Assembly (NCBI GenBank): GCA_964035545.1
Contig: OZ037770.1
Span: 12,358,963-12,422,962, forward strand
Length of the DNA: 64,000 nt
Direction of reading: 5' to 3'
Source: Bugula neritina
Lineage: Eukaryota; Bryozoa; Gymnolaemata; Cheilostomatida; Bugulidae
The notes beneath the pieces were generated by a model, which was not told the DNA's origin, ran no database searches, and worked only from the letters and a program-made list of their open reading frames with translations. Made by a program: the position numbers and the translations under genes. Positions 39,257-49,696 of this stretch are shown here, piece by piece; within the stretch, counting starts at the first letter, position 1; every line of letters starts with the position of its first letter.

Positions 39257-41614
39257 TTAAAATGAATCTTCTTGTGCAATACCACTAGCAGCTATGTCGT
39301 TAGCTCTGTGGGCCTCATCTTCTTGTGCAATACTACCAACAGCTAGGCCATTGTTTGCTCTTTGGGCCTCATCTTCTGGTGCAGTACTACCAACAGCTAG
39401 GTCATTGTTAGTTCTGTGGACTTCATCTTCTTGTGCAATACTACCAGGAGTCCTACGATCATTATAATTATCTTCCCCAGACCCTGCTTCAACAACATTC
39501 CTTCCCTCACCTTGTTGCTCCAAATGGCTACAAGCTGTAATAATTCGATGAACATCACTAAGAGCTCTTTGAAGAACTGCTCCTAATTCATTGTGTTGTT
39601 GTTGTAAATATCTGCAATCTCGACACCTTTGAGTGTTACCAGCTGTGTAGCCATTTTCAACTCTTTGAAGGACAACTCCACTTACACCCTGGATTACTTG
39701 TCCATTACCATTAGCAGCTGTGTAGCCATTTTCAATTCTTTGAGGGACAACTCCACTTACACCCTGGATTACTTGTCTATTACCATTATGGGCTGCGTAG
39801 CCATTTTCAACTCTTTGAGGAACAACTCCACTTACACCTAGGATTACTTGTCCATTACCATTAGGAGCTGTGTAGCCATTTTCAACTCTTTGTTGAACAA
39901 TTCCACTTACACCCTGAATTACTTGTTCATCACCATTATGAGCTGTGTAGCCATTTTCAACTCTTTGATGAAAAATTCTTTCAGACTGAATTACTTGTCC
40001 ACCACCACTATGCGCTGTGTAGCTATTTTCAACTCTTTGAGGGACAACTCCACTTTCCCCCTGAATTACTTGTCCCCCACCACTATGAGCTGTGTAGCCA
40101 TTTTCAACTCTTTGAGGTACAACTCCACTTACACCCTGAATTACTTGTCTATCACCATTATGAGCTGTGTAACCATTTTCAACTCTTTGATGAACAATTC
40201 TTTCAGACTGAATTACTTGTCTATCACCACTATAATGCGCTGTGTAGCTATTTTCAACTCTTTGAGGGACAACTCCACTTTCCCCCTGAACTTGTTCATC
40301 ACATCTGAAATATATTTGAGCAACACCAGCAACATTCCTAAAACTATTACTACTATAATGAGGTCCTTGGGAATCACCTATTATGACAGCTCGCCTATCA
40401 ATTTCATTACCTGTTTGAGCTAAATATCCTTGATCAATACCAACAGCAGCTCTCTCATTATCAAGTCTTTGAAGAACAGCTATTCTTTCATCGATTTGTT
40501 GCATCAGATATATATAAGCTGGAAATTCCTGACTATTACTACCAGAAACCCTCTCATTAGTAAATCTTTGAGAAACAGCTCTTCTTTCATCCTGATTTTC
40601 CTCTAGAATTTGGCGAACTAGATCTGGTTGAGCAACAATACCAGGGATCCTATAACAATTTTCAACTCTTTGAGGAATAACTCCTACTTCACCATGTCTC
40701 TGTTCATTACTACTGTGAGCTAGCTCTCTAGAAGCAAAACTTCTATTTTCAACTCTTTGAGGAACAAATCTTCTTTCCACCCGCTCTTGCCCCAGATCTC
40801 TGTGAGCTAGATGTACTTGAGCAATGCCATAGTGGTCTGTTCTTGCCAAATTTCTTTCTGCAATATGCCTCTCACCAGTAACTTGCTCAGCATGGGTTTC
40901 TTGAAAAAAGTCCCACTCAACAACATTATCATGCTCCTGAGCTCCATTTTCAACAACACGATTGGGTACTCTTCTTACTCGATGTCTTTCATCAAAATCT
41001 CTTTCTGCTGGGTGCTCTTCATTAGGGTTGTTTGGTTGGCTAAGTGAGGGTAAAGGTAAAGCTCTAAGATTGATTTGGTGAATTGAGATTTCTTGGGGAG
41101 GCCCATTACCAGTCTCCTGTGCACTGTTTATTCCAGCGCCCTCTCTTCCAGGTTGAGTAAGTCTTTCTCCGTCAAAGTCACTGCTTACAGCTTCAATTGG
41201 TTCTAGGTCGAATAGATCTACGAACAAATCATCAGGTAGTTCTGCAAAGTCTGGTAACACATCACCAGCGAGAACTGGATTCCCTGCAACAAGATATATA
41301 GGTCTCTCTCTCTGGTTTCTCAGACCTTCACCAGCTAATTCCGGAGTTTCTGTAGCAAAACTTCCAACTTCACTTCTCTCAGGCTCATATCTTAAAACTT
41401 CTCCAGCTATATCTAAAGCTTGTCTCTCCAGATTTATAGCTTGGCCTTGTTCAGCTCTAATTCTCAGACTTCCACCAGCTACTCCTGAAGCTCCGGCAAT
41501 AAGGTTAACACTATTCACATTCTCTTGAGTGTCATTTCTTCCACCTTCCTCTCTGTTAGCAGGCCTCTGCCCAGCTTGGTTTCTCTCAGGGCTATTGGCT
41601 CCATTTGCTGACAT
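39257..41614 (-). CDS. Large repeat protein of unknown family, 785 aa
   Basis: One uninterrupted 786-codon frame, by far the longest in the window. The ATG at 41614 lies 2 nt after a minus-strand acceptor (ggaacag), and a donor is visible at 41872, indicating an untranslated first exon. I recognise no domain. The N-terminal 130 residues contain diverged units of about 24 aa (LAGE-x-LR-x-x-ER pattern). An acidic stretch DDLFVDLFDLEPIEA follows. The middle is rich in Glu, Arg, Asn and Gln with recurring QRVEN. About residues 435-660 hold nine tandem 24-25-aa repeats of the type QVIQGVSGVVPQRVENGYTA. Next come CRDCRYLQQQHNE and a short helical segment, then four 17-18-aa repeats (GSIAQEDEAHRANN). 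No signal peptide or membrane span is seen. It is probably intrinsically disordered; function unknown. Confidence 0.8.
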   Translation of the reverse strand: MSANGANSPERNQAGQRPANREEGGRNDTQENVNSVNLIAGASGVAGGSLRIRAEQGQAINLERQALDIAGEVLRYEPERSEVGSFATETPELAGEGLRNQRERPIYLVAGNPVLAGDVLPDFAELPDDLFVDLFDLEPIEAVSSDFDGERLTQPGREGAGINSAQETGNGPPQEISIHQINLRALPLPSLSQPNNPNEEHPAERDFDERHRVRRVPNRVVENGAQEHDNVVEWDFFQETHAEQVTGERHIAERNLARTDHYGIAQVHLAHRDLGQERVERRFVPQRVENRSFASRELAHSSNEQRHGEVGVIPQRVENCYRIPGIVAQPDLVRQILEENQDERRAVSQRFTNERVSGSNSQEFPAYIYLMQQIDERIAVLQRLDNERAAVGIDQGYLAQTGNEIDRRAVIIGDSQGPHYSSNSFRNVAGVAQIYFRCDEQVQGESGVVPQRVENSYTAHYSGDRQVIQSERIVHQRVENGYTAHNGDRQVIQGVSGVVPQRVENGYTAHSGGGQVIQGESGVVPQRVENSYTAHSGGGQVIQSERIFHQRVENGYTAHNGDEQVIQGVSGIVQQRVENGYTAPNGNGQVILGVSGVVPQRVENGYAAHNGNRQVIQGVSGVVPQRIENGYTAANGNGQVIQGVSGVVLQRVENGYTAGNTQRCRDCRYLQQQHNELGAVLQRALSDVHRIITACSHLEQQGEGRNVVEAGSGEDNYNDRRTPGSIAQEDEVHRTNNDLAVGSTAPEDEAQRANNGLAVGSIAQEDEAHRANDIAASGIAQEDSF
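39640..40315 (-). repeat. Nine tandem 72/75-bp coding repeats
   Basis: On plus, the word attttcaactctttga recurs at about 39655, 39728, 39803, 39878, 39953, 40025, 40100, 40175 and 40247. The spacing is 75 or 72 bp, always a multiple of three, so repeat number can change without frameshift. Two units carry the shorter QSERI variant (24 aa) in place of QGVSG (25 aa). Confidence 0.9.
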
Positions 41615-41872
41615 GACTGTTCCAAAGATATATGCATGTTTTAGATTCTTGAAATGATGAAAAATATTACTTAGTATTATCCCTCATGATTAAAATATAT
41701 TGTATGTACATTGAATTCATAACATAAAACAACAAATGCTGATTTTCTATAAATTCACAAGTGTAGGTAAGTGCTTGAGTGTGCGTTTGTATATTATGCA
41801 CAAGTACAAAAATATTATAAAATAAACTTAAGCAAAATAAACAAAAAATACACAAGCATAGACTTTTTTACC

Positions 41873-43560
41873 TGTTGAGCTTTAGCTGGTATTTCACATG
41901 GAGTCAAAACTTTTATCTTCGAACTTGTAGAGCAATAGTTTGCCACTACCAGCCTTTGTATAAAGCTTTTTTTTAAAATCCTAAATAAAAGCTGAACTTT
42001 AATTGAAAAATGTTAATATGGCTAAAATATTTAGCTTTTATTAATTATAATATACTTACCCTGTGTAGTGTTGTAATGCTTGCAAGCCTGAGGTATCGGC
42101 CTAACTCTCACTGAGGGCAGTTATTTTACAACCTGAAATTACTGTTTTGCTTTCTAAGTACACAAAGAAAAAGTAACTACTATAAATAAAACTATAATTA
42201 AATTTAGTTAAATCAAACTTTAGTAGTTTTCTAATTTTTATAATAATGCTAAAGTTGCACATGTAAAGTTTGAAACAGTTTCCATTGAATGGTTACTAAT
42301 AATAATATGTAAACTTGAAGAAATAAAATAAAAGTTTTTCTCTGATACAATCATATCAATATAATGAAAAGTGCACCAATATATGTTGACCAATTTATAC
42401 CTAACTTTTAACTCATTTTTATTTTAGCGGTTACTATCTGTGTACACAAATTCTACCCAGTCACCCCTTTTCAGTTGATATTTGAACACTTTTTACAACT
42501 TCAATCCACTTTGTTATGATATGATTCAGTGTAAAGTGAACAATGGAACAGTGATGGAATTACGCTATAGCCATTTAAATTATTTAGTATTACTTGGTTT
42601 GGGGGCCAGTATAGAAAGTCTTGCAAAGACATAACTTTTTGTTACATTTCGAATCTAGAACACGAACTTTTCTCAAATTTTTTTCTACTACGTGTACCTC
42701 CAGCCGGCTTACAACAATCTAAAGAAGACCATTGATTTTTGTTTAATGCTAATGCATGGCTAATTATGGCTCATCAAAGTCATAGCTTGATATACGCTAA
42801 GCCATGGCAGTATAGCTTTTTAGAGCTGTTGCCTACAGCAGACCAGCCTATAAATTTAACTTAGAAAGTAAAAATAAAATATAAAATATATCGACAGTAT
42901 TTTGAGGATTTCTGGGCAATGCCACAAAAACTTTTTGGCTCTCAAAAGAATTTTCAAATAATTCATTCAGATTTTTATTTGTGCTAAAATATCAAAAACA
43001 AACAATTCAAAATGGCATATTGCTGCATGTTACAAAAGTGAACTTTGAACGCATGACTTAATGATCACAGACACCGTAAAAGATGAAATCTGCAGCTATA
43101 AACCAAAAGGTTATAGGATATTCTATATAGGAACTGTGTTGTTGTTATTATGTGTTTGAAGTCTAATAAACCTTCTCAGATTAGACTGGCAAAACTGGCT
43201 TTAGTTTTAAAAACTAAAGTTTTGGTTAACATAATTGTCATCAATGCTTTCATTGATGATTTTATTTTAGAAGCACTATAATAGCTTAACTGTGGCTTTT
43301 AATTGAAGCAAATGGAAATATGTGATTAAATCACATTTTATCTGTGTTTTACTGCAATAAATTTTGGTAATTAAAATTTATTGCACTATAACGCAGGTAA
43401 AATTTGGTTTATTTATTTTGCAGTAACTATATACAGTGCTAATAATAACAGAATTTGCTTCTACTTAACAAGGTCACAGCACAACTTTGAGACGTAGCTT
43501 TTGAGCTATCTATTGGCATAATAAGAAATTACATGGAATCTCACAAAACTTTTGTATACA
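41873..43560. other. Upstream region of repeat-protein gene and membrane-protein gene A
   Basis: The minus-strand gene's untranslated exon ends at 41872, so its promoter lies just to the right. From about 42150 the sequence is similar to 46720 onward (segmental duplication). It contains repeat X copy 4. No other gene seen. Confidence 0.5.
42543..42720 (+). mobile_element. MITE-like repeat X, copy 4
   Basis: Shares cagtgatggaattacgctat, attacttggtttgggggcca and gaacttttctcaaatttttt with copy 5 at 47047. It lies at the matching place in the duplicated segment. Confidence 0.5.
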
Positions 43561-43577
43561 TAGCTGTATAAAGCACA

Positions 43578-43642
43578 TATAAAAGATCTTTGTGCTTAGA
43601 TGTCATATGCTTTAATTTTATTTGGCGGTCGTCAATCTTTGG
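43578..43642 (+). promoter_or_regulatory. TATA box and untranslated first exon of membrane-protein gene A
   Basis: A TATAAA at 43578-43583 is followed by a short stretch ending in the donor tttggGTAAGTCA (exon end 43642). The same arrangement recurs in front of gene C at 48286-48367. Conservation of catataaa, cttagat and the donor, in otherwise drifting sequence, supports a core promoter plus a tiny 5'-UTR exon. The transcription start itself is not determined. Confidence 0.5.
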
Positions 43643-44121
43643 GTAAGTCAGGTTTTAGGGTATGCTTTTTTAATACTCATTAAAATAAAAATGAAGGAAT
43701 TTATTTAGGAACATATTTTGTTTTGGTGCCAGTTTAAAATTTTTGATTTATCAAGTTTAACTATAAATTACATTATATATTAAAGTATTGAGTAGGCTAT
43801 ACATAAAGCATTCTTATCGCTAAATACAACCACGGTACAATTTTTTAAGTAAACATAGGCAATATAGATTTAATTGTTGAAACTCTTCCAAGTCCAATTT
43901 ATTAGAAATTTTAAATAAATTAAAACAGCTGTTTACTGCAGCATCTAAATTATGCTCCATAATAAAATCATTTAAAATCCACCAGAGTTTTTAGTGCCGA
44001 AATGTTACATTAATTATAAACAAATAAATGATACTAATTTTGACAAATCATCAGTTACTGTAAACAATTTTGATTAAGCTGCTATTATCTGTTAAAATTT
44101 CAAGATAAATCCTGTGCAACA

Positions 44122-45227
44122 ATGGACAGTCACTTTAGCTCAGATGTGGAATATTCTGGAGATGTCATTTATACAGAAGAAGATCTCCCCAGTGCAGAAG
44201 TCAATTTACCCAATGCAGAAGAAGATCCAAGAAATGCAGAAGAAGCAGAATTACAGCCAGCGCAAGATCTCCCAGCTCACGCAGAAGATGCTGATGCAGA
44301 CTTGAGGCAACATGTTCCTTTAGAACCAAACATATTGGTGGTAGATGGCCCATACTTCAGGAGAATATCACCTGAACCTAGAGATAGACAATCTGCTGTC
44401 TCCCCACTGTTAGATGCCCGTCAGCGGGCTGCACAGCATCCTCACGATGATATATGGACAGAACCATTACCGGTTGGTGAGCCCAGGGAACCTCAACCGG
44501 CAGAAGACAATTTTTCAATACCTGAGGAATTCCTTATGGCACCTGAAGAGATATTACCAGAGGTAAGTATTTCTTATGCAATTATAGCAGAAAGCAACTT
44601 TATATGCTATGCAATACTGTAGAATACCATTTACAATACATTGCTCTTTACAAATCTAAAGCCATTACAAAATTTGTAAAATGTCCTTTATGATAAGAGT
44701 ACTTTAAGATAACTTCAGTGTTCTTTGTAGCTGTGCCTGTAGTTTTGTCAGAAATTGCCACATAGTATTACTTTAAATCATGGTTTTTGTTTATGAATTT
44801 TGAAATAACTTTCTATTTTGGGTCTATAGTTTATAACTAAATAGAGCAATTTGTTCGTTTTACTTCAATGCTGCCTTTTATTCAAATATTAATATATAAA
44901 ACTTGACTTGCAGCAGCATTTGAATGACTGCAAACTTTAGAACAACAAAGTAATCTTGTTTTAAATGGGTTTTATTGCAACTATATGAAAAGTCCTGTTA
45001 TTAGTCAATTCTATGATGTCTATTAATTACATCAAACTATTGCTAACAGAATTGTTGTATTTTGAAAGGTGGAAATGGCAGAAAGGAATGGCTGTTACTG
45101 CTGTTGCAACAGAGCATTCTGCAGTGCAGGTAGAGCAAGGAAAAGTGCAGTTGTAGCTGCATTCCTAATCAGCGCTGTAGCAATTACTGCAATAATTGCG
45201 ACAATGAAGTTTAACGGTAAACAGTAG
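44122..45227 (+). CDS. Acidic C-terminal single-span membrane protein A, 199 aa
   Basis: Coding exons 44122-44562 (147 codons) and 45069-45227 (52 codons plus TAG) join in phase 0. An acceptor 17 nt before the ATG and a conserved upstream donor at 43642 indicate a 5'-UTR intron. The first exon encodes a strongly acidic, probably disordered region with SAEV/NAEED repeats, then PAQDLPAHAEDAD and the conserved VPLEPNILVVDGP, and a DDIWTEPLPV block. The last exon encodes a Cys cluster (NGCYCCCNRAFC), a basic patch (RARKSAV), one hydrophobic span of about 21 residues (VAAFLISAVAITAIIATM) and an 8-residue tail. Absence of a signal peptide and the position of the span suggest a tail-anchored, N-cytosolic topology; the Cys cluster may be palmitoylated. 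Family not recognised; function unknown. Confidence 0.75.
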
Positions 45228-46309
45228 CTTCAACATATGTGTATTGTTTTCACCTTGATTTTTATTTATTTTTTTTTCAAATAGAAATTTTCCAATTTAT
45301 GAAAACCTTAAGCTGTTTTTCATCCTTATTTTTTCAATAGTTTTGCTTATGCTAATAAAATAACAGCTTTAAGTCTGCTGACTTTCAATAGAATAAAAAA
45401 ATTGTTTTCTCCTAAAACAGCAGCTGGCTGTGTTATAATAAACATTGTTTGAACAAATTATTCTTATATTTTAATTTCTTCTACTACCTGAACAGGCACA
45501 TTATTTAGTGATGATAAAAACTATACAGAAGTGAAAAAAAAGATAAACTGTCTATAATAGACTTTTGCTTCACTCTTTTGAAGTTATTCTCTTCAAAAAC
45601 TTATATGCTAAATTATATAATGGGCTGAAAATTTTAGCATGTGAATAAACAGGCACAGAGAATTCTATTTTACTAAAAATAAGTTCAGCTTTCTGCATGT
45701 AACAGGGTCATGTGTGATTGATATAAAAGAAATTGCAAAATTTCAACACGCAATAAAAATTAACTTAAATAGGATATCAATAGCAACATTTATTTCTTTA
45801 TTTGGCAAAAATTGCAATATCCTTTTAAATGCCAGCATCTAAAAAACATAACTGAAATTAAATATCTAAATTTACCAACTATCAACCTAGCTATTGCCAG
45901 TTATAATGGGATGCATAATCAGTCTTTTCTAAATCTATTTGTTTCTGCATATATGCTGCAGCCATCTAATTACCTGTAAAGTTATTAATTCCTTATAAGA
46001 TTAACCTTCAGGATTAATAATAATATTTGGCTATTAGTTTGGTAATCTATTTATCATTTTAGAATAAATATCTTAAGGTCATAGCTTTAAGTTTGTAGAT
46101 GTTCTTGTTTTTAAAGAAGTATATATTGTCAAGAGTGCCTTGTATTCAGCAGTAGGCCTATCATATAATTCTTGAAGAATAAATCAAAGACTTAGAGGGC
46201 CTTAAATTGTTACAGAACAACTCTGCAAAAACTGCAATAATCTGATAAAATTATCAACTATTAATTATTCATCAAGCCAGAATACATTTACTGAGCTCTA
46301 TGTCTGCAT
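45228..46309. other. Intergenic region after membrane-protein gene A
   Basis: No gene seen. A likely polyadenylation signal AATAAA lies near 45354. AT-rich. Confidence 0.45.
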
Positions 46310-46722
46310 AGCGCAATGCTGCCTTTTATTCAATAATTAACTCATAAACTCAACTTGCATTAGTATTTGAATGACTGCAAACTTTAGAACAACAAAAAAA
46401 ACATATTATTTTAGACAGGTTTTATTACAAATATATGAAAAGTCTTATCTTTAGTCAATTTTATGTTATCTGGTAATGATATCAAGCATATATAGCTATT
46501 TTTGTATTTTTAAAAGTGGAAATCACAAAAAGGGATAAATGTTATTGCAGACGAGGTACTGTCGAAAAAAGTGCAGTCATAGCGGCATTCCTAATCAGCG
46601 CATTAGTGATTACCATGATAATTGTAACTGTGGAATTGAATATAGTAAACGCAGTAGACTTCACATGCATAATATGTATATATTCATTTCACTCTGATTC
46701 TCATTTATTTTTGTTCAAATAA
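46310..46722 (+). pseudogene. Duplicated last exon B of the membrane-protein family (relic)
   Basis: 46310-46515 repeats the intron end of gene A (44870-45068), including the words gctgccttttattcaa and tttgaatgactgcaaacttt. 46516 onward encodes VEITKRDKCYCRRGTVEKSAV, then IAAFLISALVITMIIVTVEL, clearly homologous to the last exons of A and C. The G between acceptor and exon (aaag|GTG in A) is missing here, so splicing would put the exon out of frame. An extra AT near the normal end removes the usual stop. No acidic first exon lies nearby. This is probably a dead partial duplicate, though alternative use by gene A cannot be excluded. Confidence 0.65.
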
Positions 46723-47046
46723 ATAATGACACACATAAATAAAATGTATAATTAGCTTCGATTAAATCAAATTTTAGTAATTTAATTTTTGATTTTTTAA
46801 TATGTAAGTTTCTATTGAGTGGTTAATAATAATAATATTTAAAAAGAAACAAAAAGAAGGTCTTTCTCTGATATATATGCATATCAATATAATGAGAAGT
46901 GGTCATCAATTTATACTTAACTTTTGGCTCATTCTTATTTTAACAATCACTACGTGTACACAAATTTCAACCAGTAAGTCTTGATTATTTGAGACTTGAA
47001 TACATTTTAACATACATGCAGCAGGATTCAGTGTGTAAAGTGAAAA

Positions 47047-47220
47047 TTAAAACAGTGATAAACTTACTATAGCCATTTATAAAAATCTCTAGTATTACTT
47101 GGTTTGAGGGACCAGCAGAAAGTCTTACAAAGACATAGCTTTGTTTTACATTTCTAACCTGGAACATAGGCTTTTCTCAAATTTTCTATTGCTGCATACG
47201 TACCTCTAACCAGCTTACAA
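47047..47220 (+). mobile_element. MITE-like repeat X, copy 5
   Basis: Matches copy 4 (cagtgataaacttactatag; attacttggtttgaggga; ggcttttctcaaattttcta). The insertion probably predates the segmental duplication. Confidence 0.5.
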
Positions 47221-47364
47221 CCATTTAGAGAAACTAAATAGCTGAAGCTTGCCAGCAAAATACAATTGATTTTTGTTTAATGCTTATAGTGGCTAAATGG
47301 ATCAACCAATTGTCACAGCTTGACCTACTAAACCATGACAATATAGCTTAGGGCTGTTGACTAT

Positions 47365-47388
47365 ATGAGTTTCTATATAGAAACTCAT
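47365..47388. other. Perfect 24-bp palindrome
   Basis: atgagtttctat followed directly by its reverse complement atagaaactcat. Not present at the matching place in the first duplication unit, so it arose or was lost after duplication. Confidence 0.6.
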
Positions 47389-48285
47389 TAATTTAACTTA
47401 GAATTATGTTATGAAACATAGACAGCATTGTAGAGATTTTTGAGCAACATGCTATAATAACTTTTTTGCTTTCAAAGGGGCTTTAAAATGACTAACAAAG
47501 AAGATTCAAAGTTGAACTAAATTGTCTAAAGGAAACAAGCCAAAATGCAAAGTTTTCTTGACTGCATAGAACCAAGGTGTATTTTTAAAAGCAAGGCAAT
47601 ATTCACATAGAGTAAAAAGTTCAGTTATAAGTCAAGGTTTTATACATAGTATCTAAAAGCTAGTTGCGATTTGTTTGAAGTCTAATAATTTTTCTGTGAC
47701 AAGAACTGGCTGCAGTTTTAAGAAGCAAAAGTTTTGCCAACAAAGTTTAACTAATTCTATTTAATTTATATTTTTATTAGAGCTTAAATTTTTATTGATT
47801 ATTCTATCTTTATTAGCCTGACTAGTTTAATTGAAACAAATTCAAATAAATAATTAAGTTTTAGTTTATTTGTGACATGCTGGAAGAACTCTTGATTGTA
47901 CCACACACAGTAGACTTTCCAAGTTCTAATATTGGTTGTATGACTGTTTAAGGAAAGCAGCATTTTTACAAAGCTGATTCACCAAGTTGATCTATAATTT
48001 ATCCAATTAATTAATTTAATAAAATTATAGTGATTTTATTTTACACATTTTAATATATGCAGAAGCACTTCTAAGTTCTGAAATAGAAGTTCTTAGCTAT
48101 AAAAATAGTGTAACTGTGCAAAAAGAACAGAAACATAAGTATAAGCATGTAAATTTTCTTCAACCTAACAAAGCCACGGCACAACTCAAAGACTTACACA
48201 CATACATGTAGCTTAAGGGCTATCTATTGACATAGCAGATTGCACCAAATCACATATAATTAGCTCACATATAGCTATATATACA

Positions 48286-48367
48286 TATAAAGCTAAGATT
48301 ATAGCTCTTTCCTTGTTTAGATCTCATAAAATATTTTCTCCGTCATTTGGCAGGCACAAACATTTGG
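48286..48367 (+). promoter_or_regulatory. TATA box and untranslated first exon of membrane-protein gene C
   Basis: TATAAA at 48286-48291 and the donor atttggGTAAGTCA ending an exon at 48367 parallel the arrangement before gene A. Confidence 0.45.
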
Positions 48368-48897
48368 GTAAGTCAAGTTTTATATTACACAGTATTTTTG
48401 AAAATGAAATAAAATGTAAACAAAGAAAATTAATTAAAGGACGTATTTTGCTTTAATGAAAATATAAAATTTTGGTTTATTTAAAATCATTTTCAAGTGT
48501 TTACGACACAAGCATTAAATGTGAAACACGCAATTGACATTAGACATTTAACTATAAGTATATGACAAATATAATAATTATAGATACATAGAACAATGCT
48601 CATGAGCTGCATTAAAATTTTATATTATATAAGAAAATATGTTTTAAATAAATATAATTACGCAATAAATTTAATTAATCTGTTTTATAAACAATTAAAC
48701 AGAAGTTTTCAAACTGTGTATACTATTGCATAATCTAGGCAGTTTATTTTCATAATACAACATTGTCTTTAGTCAGCAATTTTAACAATTATTTTAGTTT
48801 TTATACTCAGAGCAAAATAGTTTTCAAGTTTTTTAATTTCATTAAATAAATTGTATCAAACTATTTTCACCTTTCAAGATTGCAAGATAAAGCTGCA

Positions 48898-49696
48898 ATG
48901 GGAAGTCAATCTGACTCAGAAAAAAAGAGTTCTGGAGAAGAAGATGACAGCAATGCTGAAGAACAACATCTTCTCAGTGCAGACGAAGATTTTCTCAGTG
49001 CAGAAGAACAGATCTTCAGTGCAGAAGAAGGTTTCCTTAGTGCAGAGGAGCATCCTCTTAGTGCAGAAGAAAAAGATTCCTCCAATGCAGAGGAAGATCT
49101 CCCCAATGTAGAAGCAGAAATTCAGCCAGCGCAAGATCTTCCAGCTCATGCAGAAGATGCTGAAGTTGACGTGAGACGCCATATTCCTTTAGAACCAAAC
49201 ATATTGGTGGTAGAAGGTCCATGTATTAGAAGAATTTCTCCCCAGCCTGTAAATAGACAATCTTCAATTTTCTCGCTATCAGACCTTTACCCAAGTGCAG
49301 ATACACGGAACCTGGATGATGACATCTGGCCAGAACCATTACCTGTAAGTAATCCCTGGGAGTCTCAGTCTGAGGAAGATATGTTTTCAATACCTGAAGA
49401 TCTATTAGCAGAGGTATAAACGTTTCTTATGCAATTATAGCAGAAGACAACCTTGCATGCATACGAAATTCTGTGTGACGTGTGTGTATACATATATCAA
49501 TGCTTAACTAATGCAAACTATATTGTAAATTTTAAAGGAAGAAGTTACACGGAGGAACAACTTTTATTGCTGCTGTGACAGACCACTCTGTACTGTAAGT
49601 GATGCAAAGAAAAGTGCAGTCATAGCTGCATTTCTAATCAGCGCTGTAGCAATTACCATGATAATTGTAACTGTGAAATTGAATAGTCAACAATAG
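48898..49696 (+). CDS. Acidic C-terminal single-span membrane protein C, 224 aa
   Basis: Exons 48898-49413 (172 codons) and 49538-49696 (52 codons plus TAG) join in phase 0; an acceptor lies 11 nt before the ATG. The first exon encodes MGSQSDSEKKSSGEEDDSNA, then about six units of 8-9 residues around LSAEE, then PAQDLPAHAEDAEVDVR, VPLEP-like IPLEPNILVVEGP, DDIWPEPLPV and FSIPEDLLAE. The last exon gives FYCCCDRPLC, AKKSAV, the span VIAAFLISAVAITMIIVTV and a short KLNSQQ tail. It is a close paralogue of gene A with a longer SAEE repeat block. Topology and role are inferred as for A: cytosolic acidic domain, possible palmitoylated Cys, one membrane anchor. A likely polyadenylation signal AATAAA lies near 49909. 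Confidence 0.75.

Larger units (their letters stand above)
46723..48285. other. Second unit of segmental duplication, upstream of gene C
   Basis: Resembles 42150-43577 at many points (acacaaatt...accagt near 46960; aaagtcttacaaagacat; ttgatttttgtttaatgct). Contains repeat X copy 5 and a perfect palindrome at 47365-47388. No gene seen. Confidence 0.55.

Noticed and set aside
39629-40423. Plus-strand frames with repeated CVAIFNSLRDNSTY
   Set aside because: Antisense shadow of the 72/75-bp repeats in the 785-aa minus-strand gene, which has the far longer frame.
44114-44305. Gln/Lys-rich alternative frame in membrane gene A
   Set aside because: Shadow of the acidic exon in another frame. The frame with the conserved downstream splice to the membrane exon is the real one.
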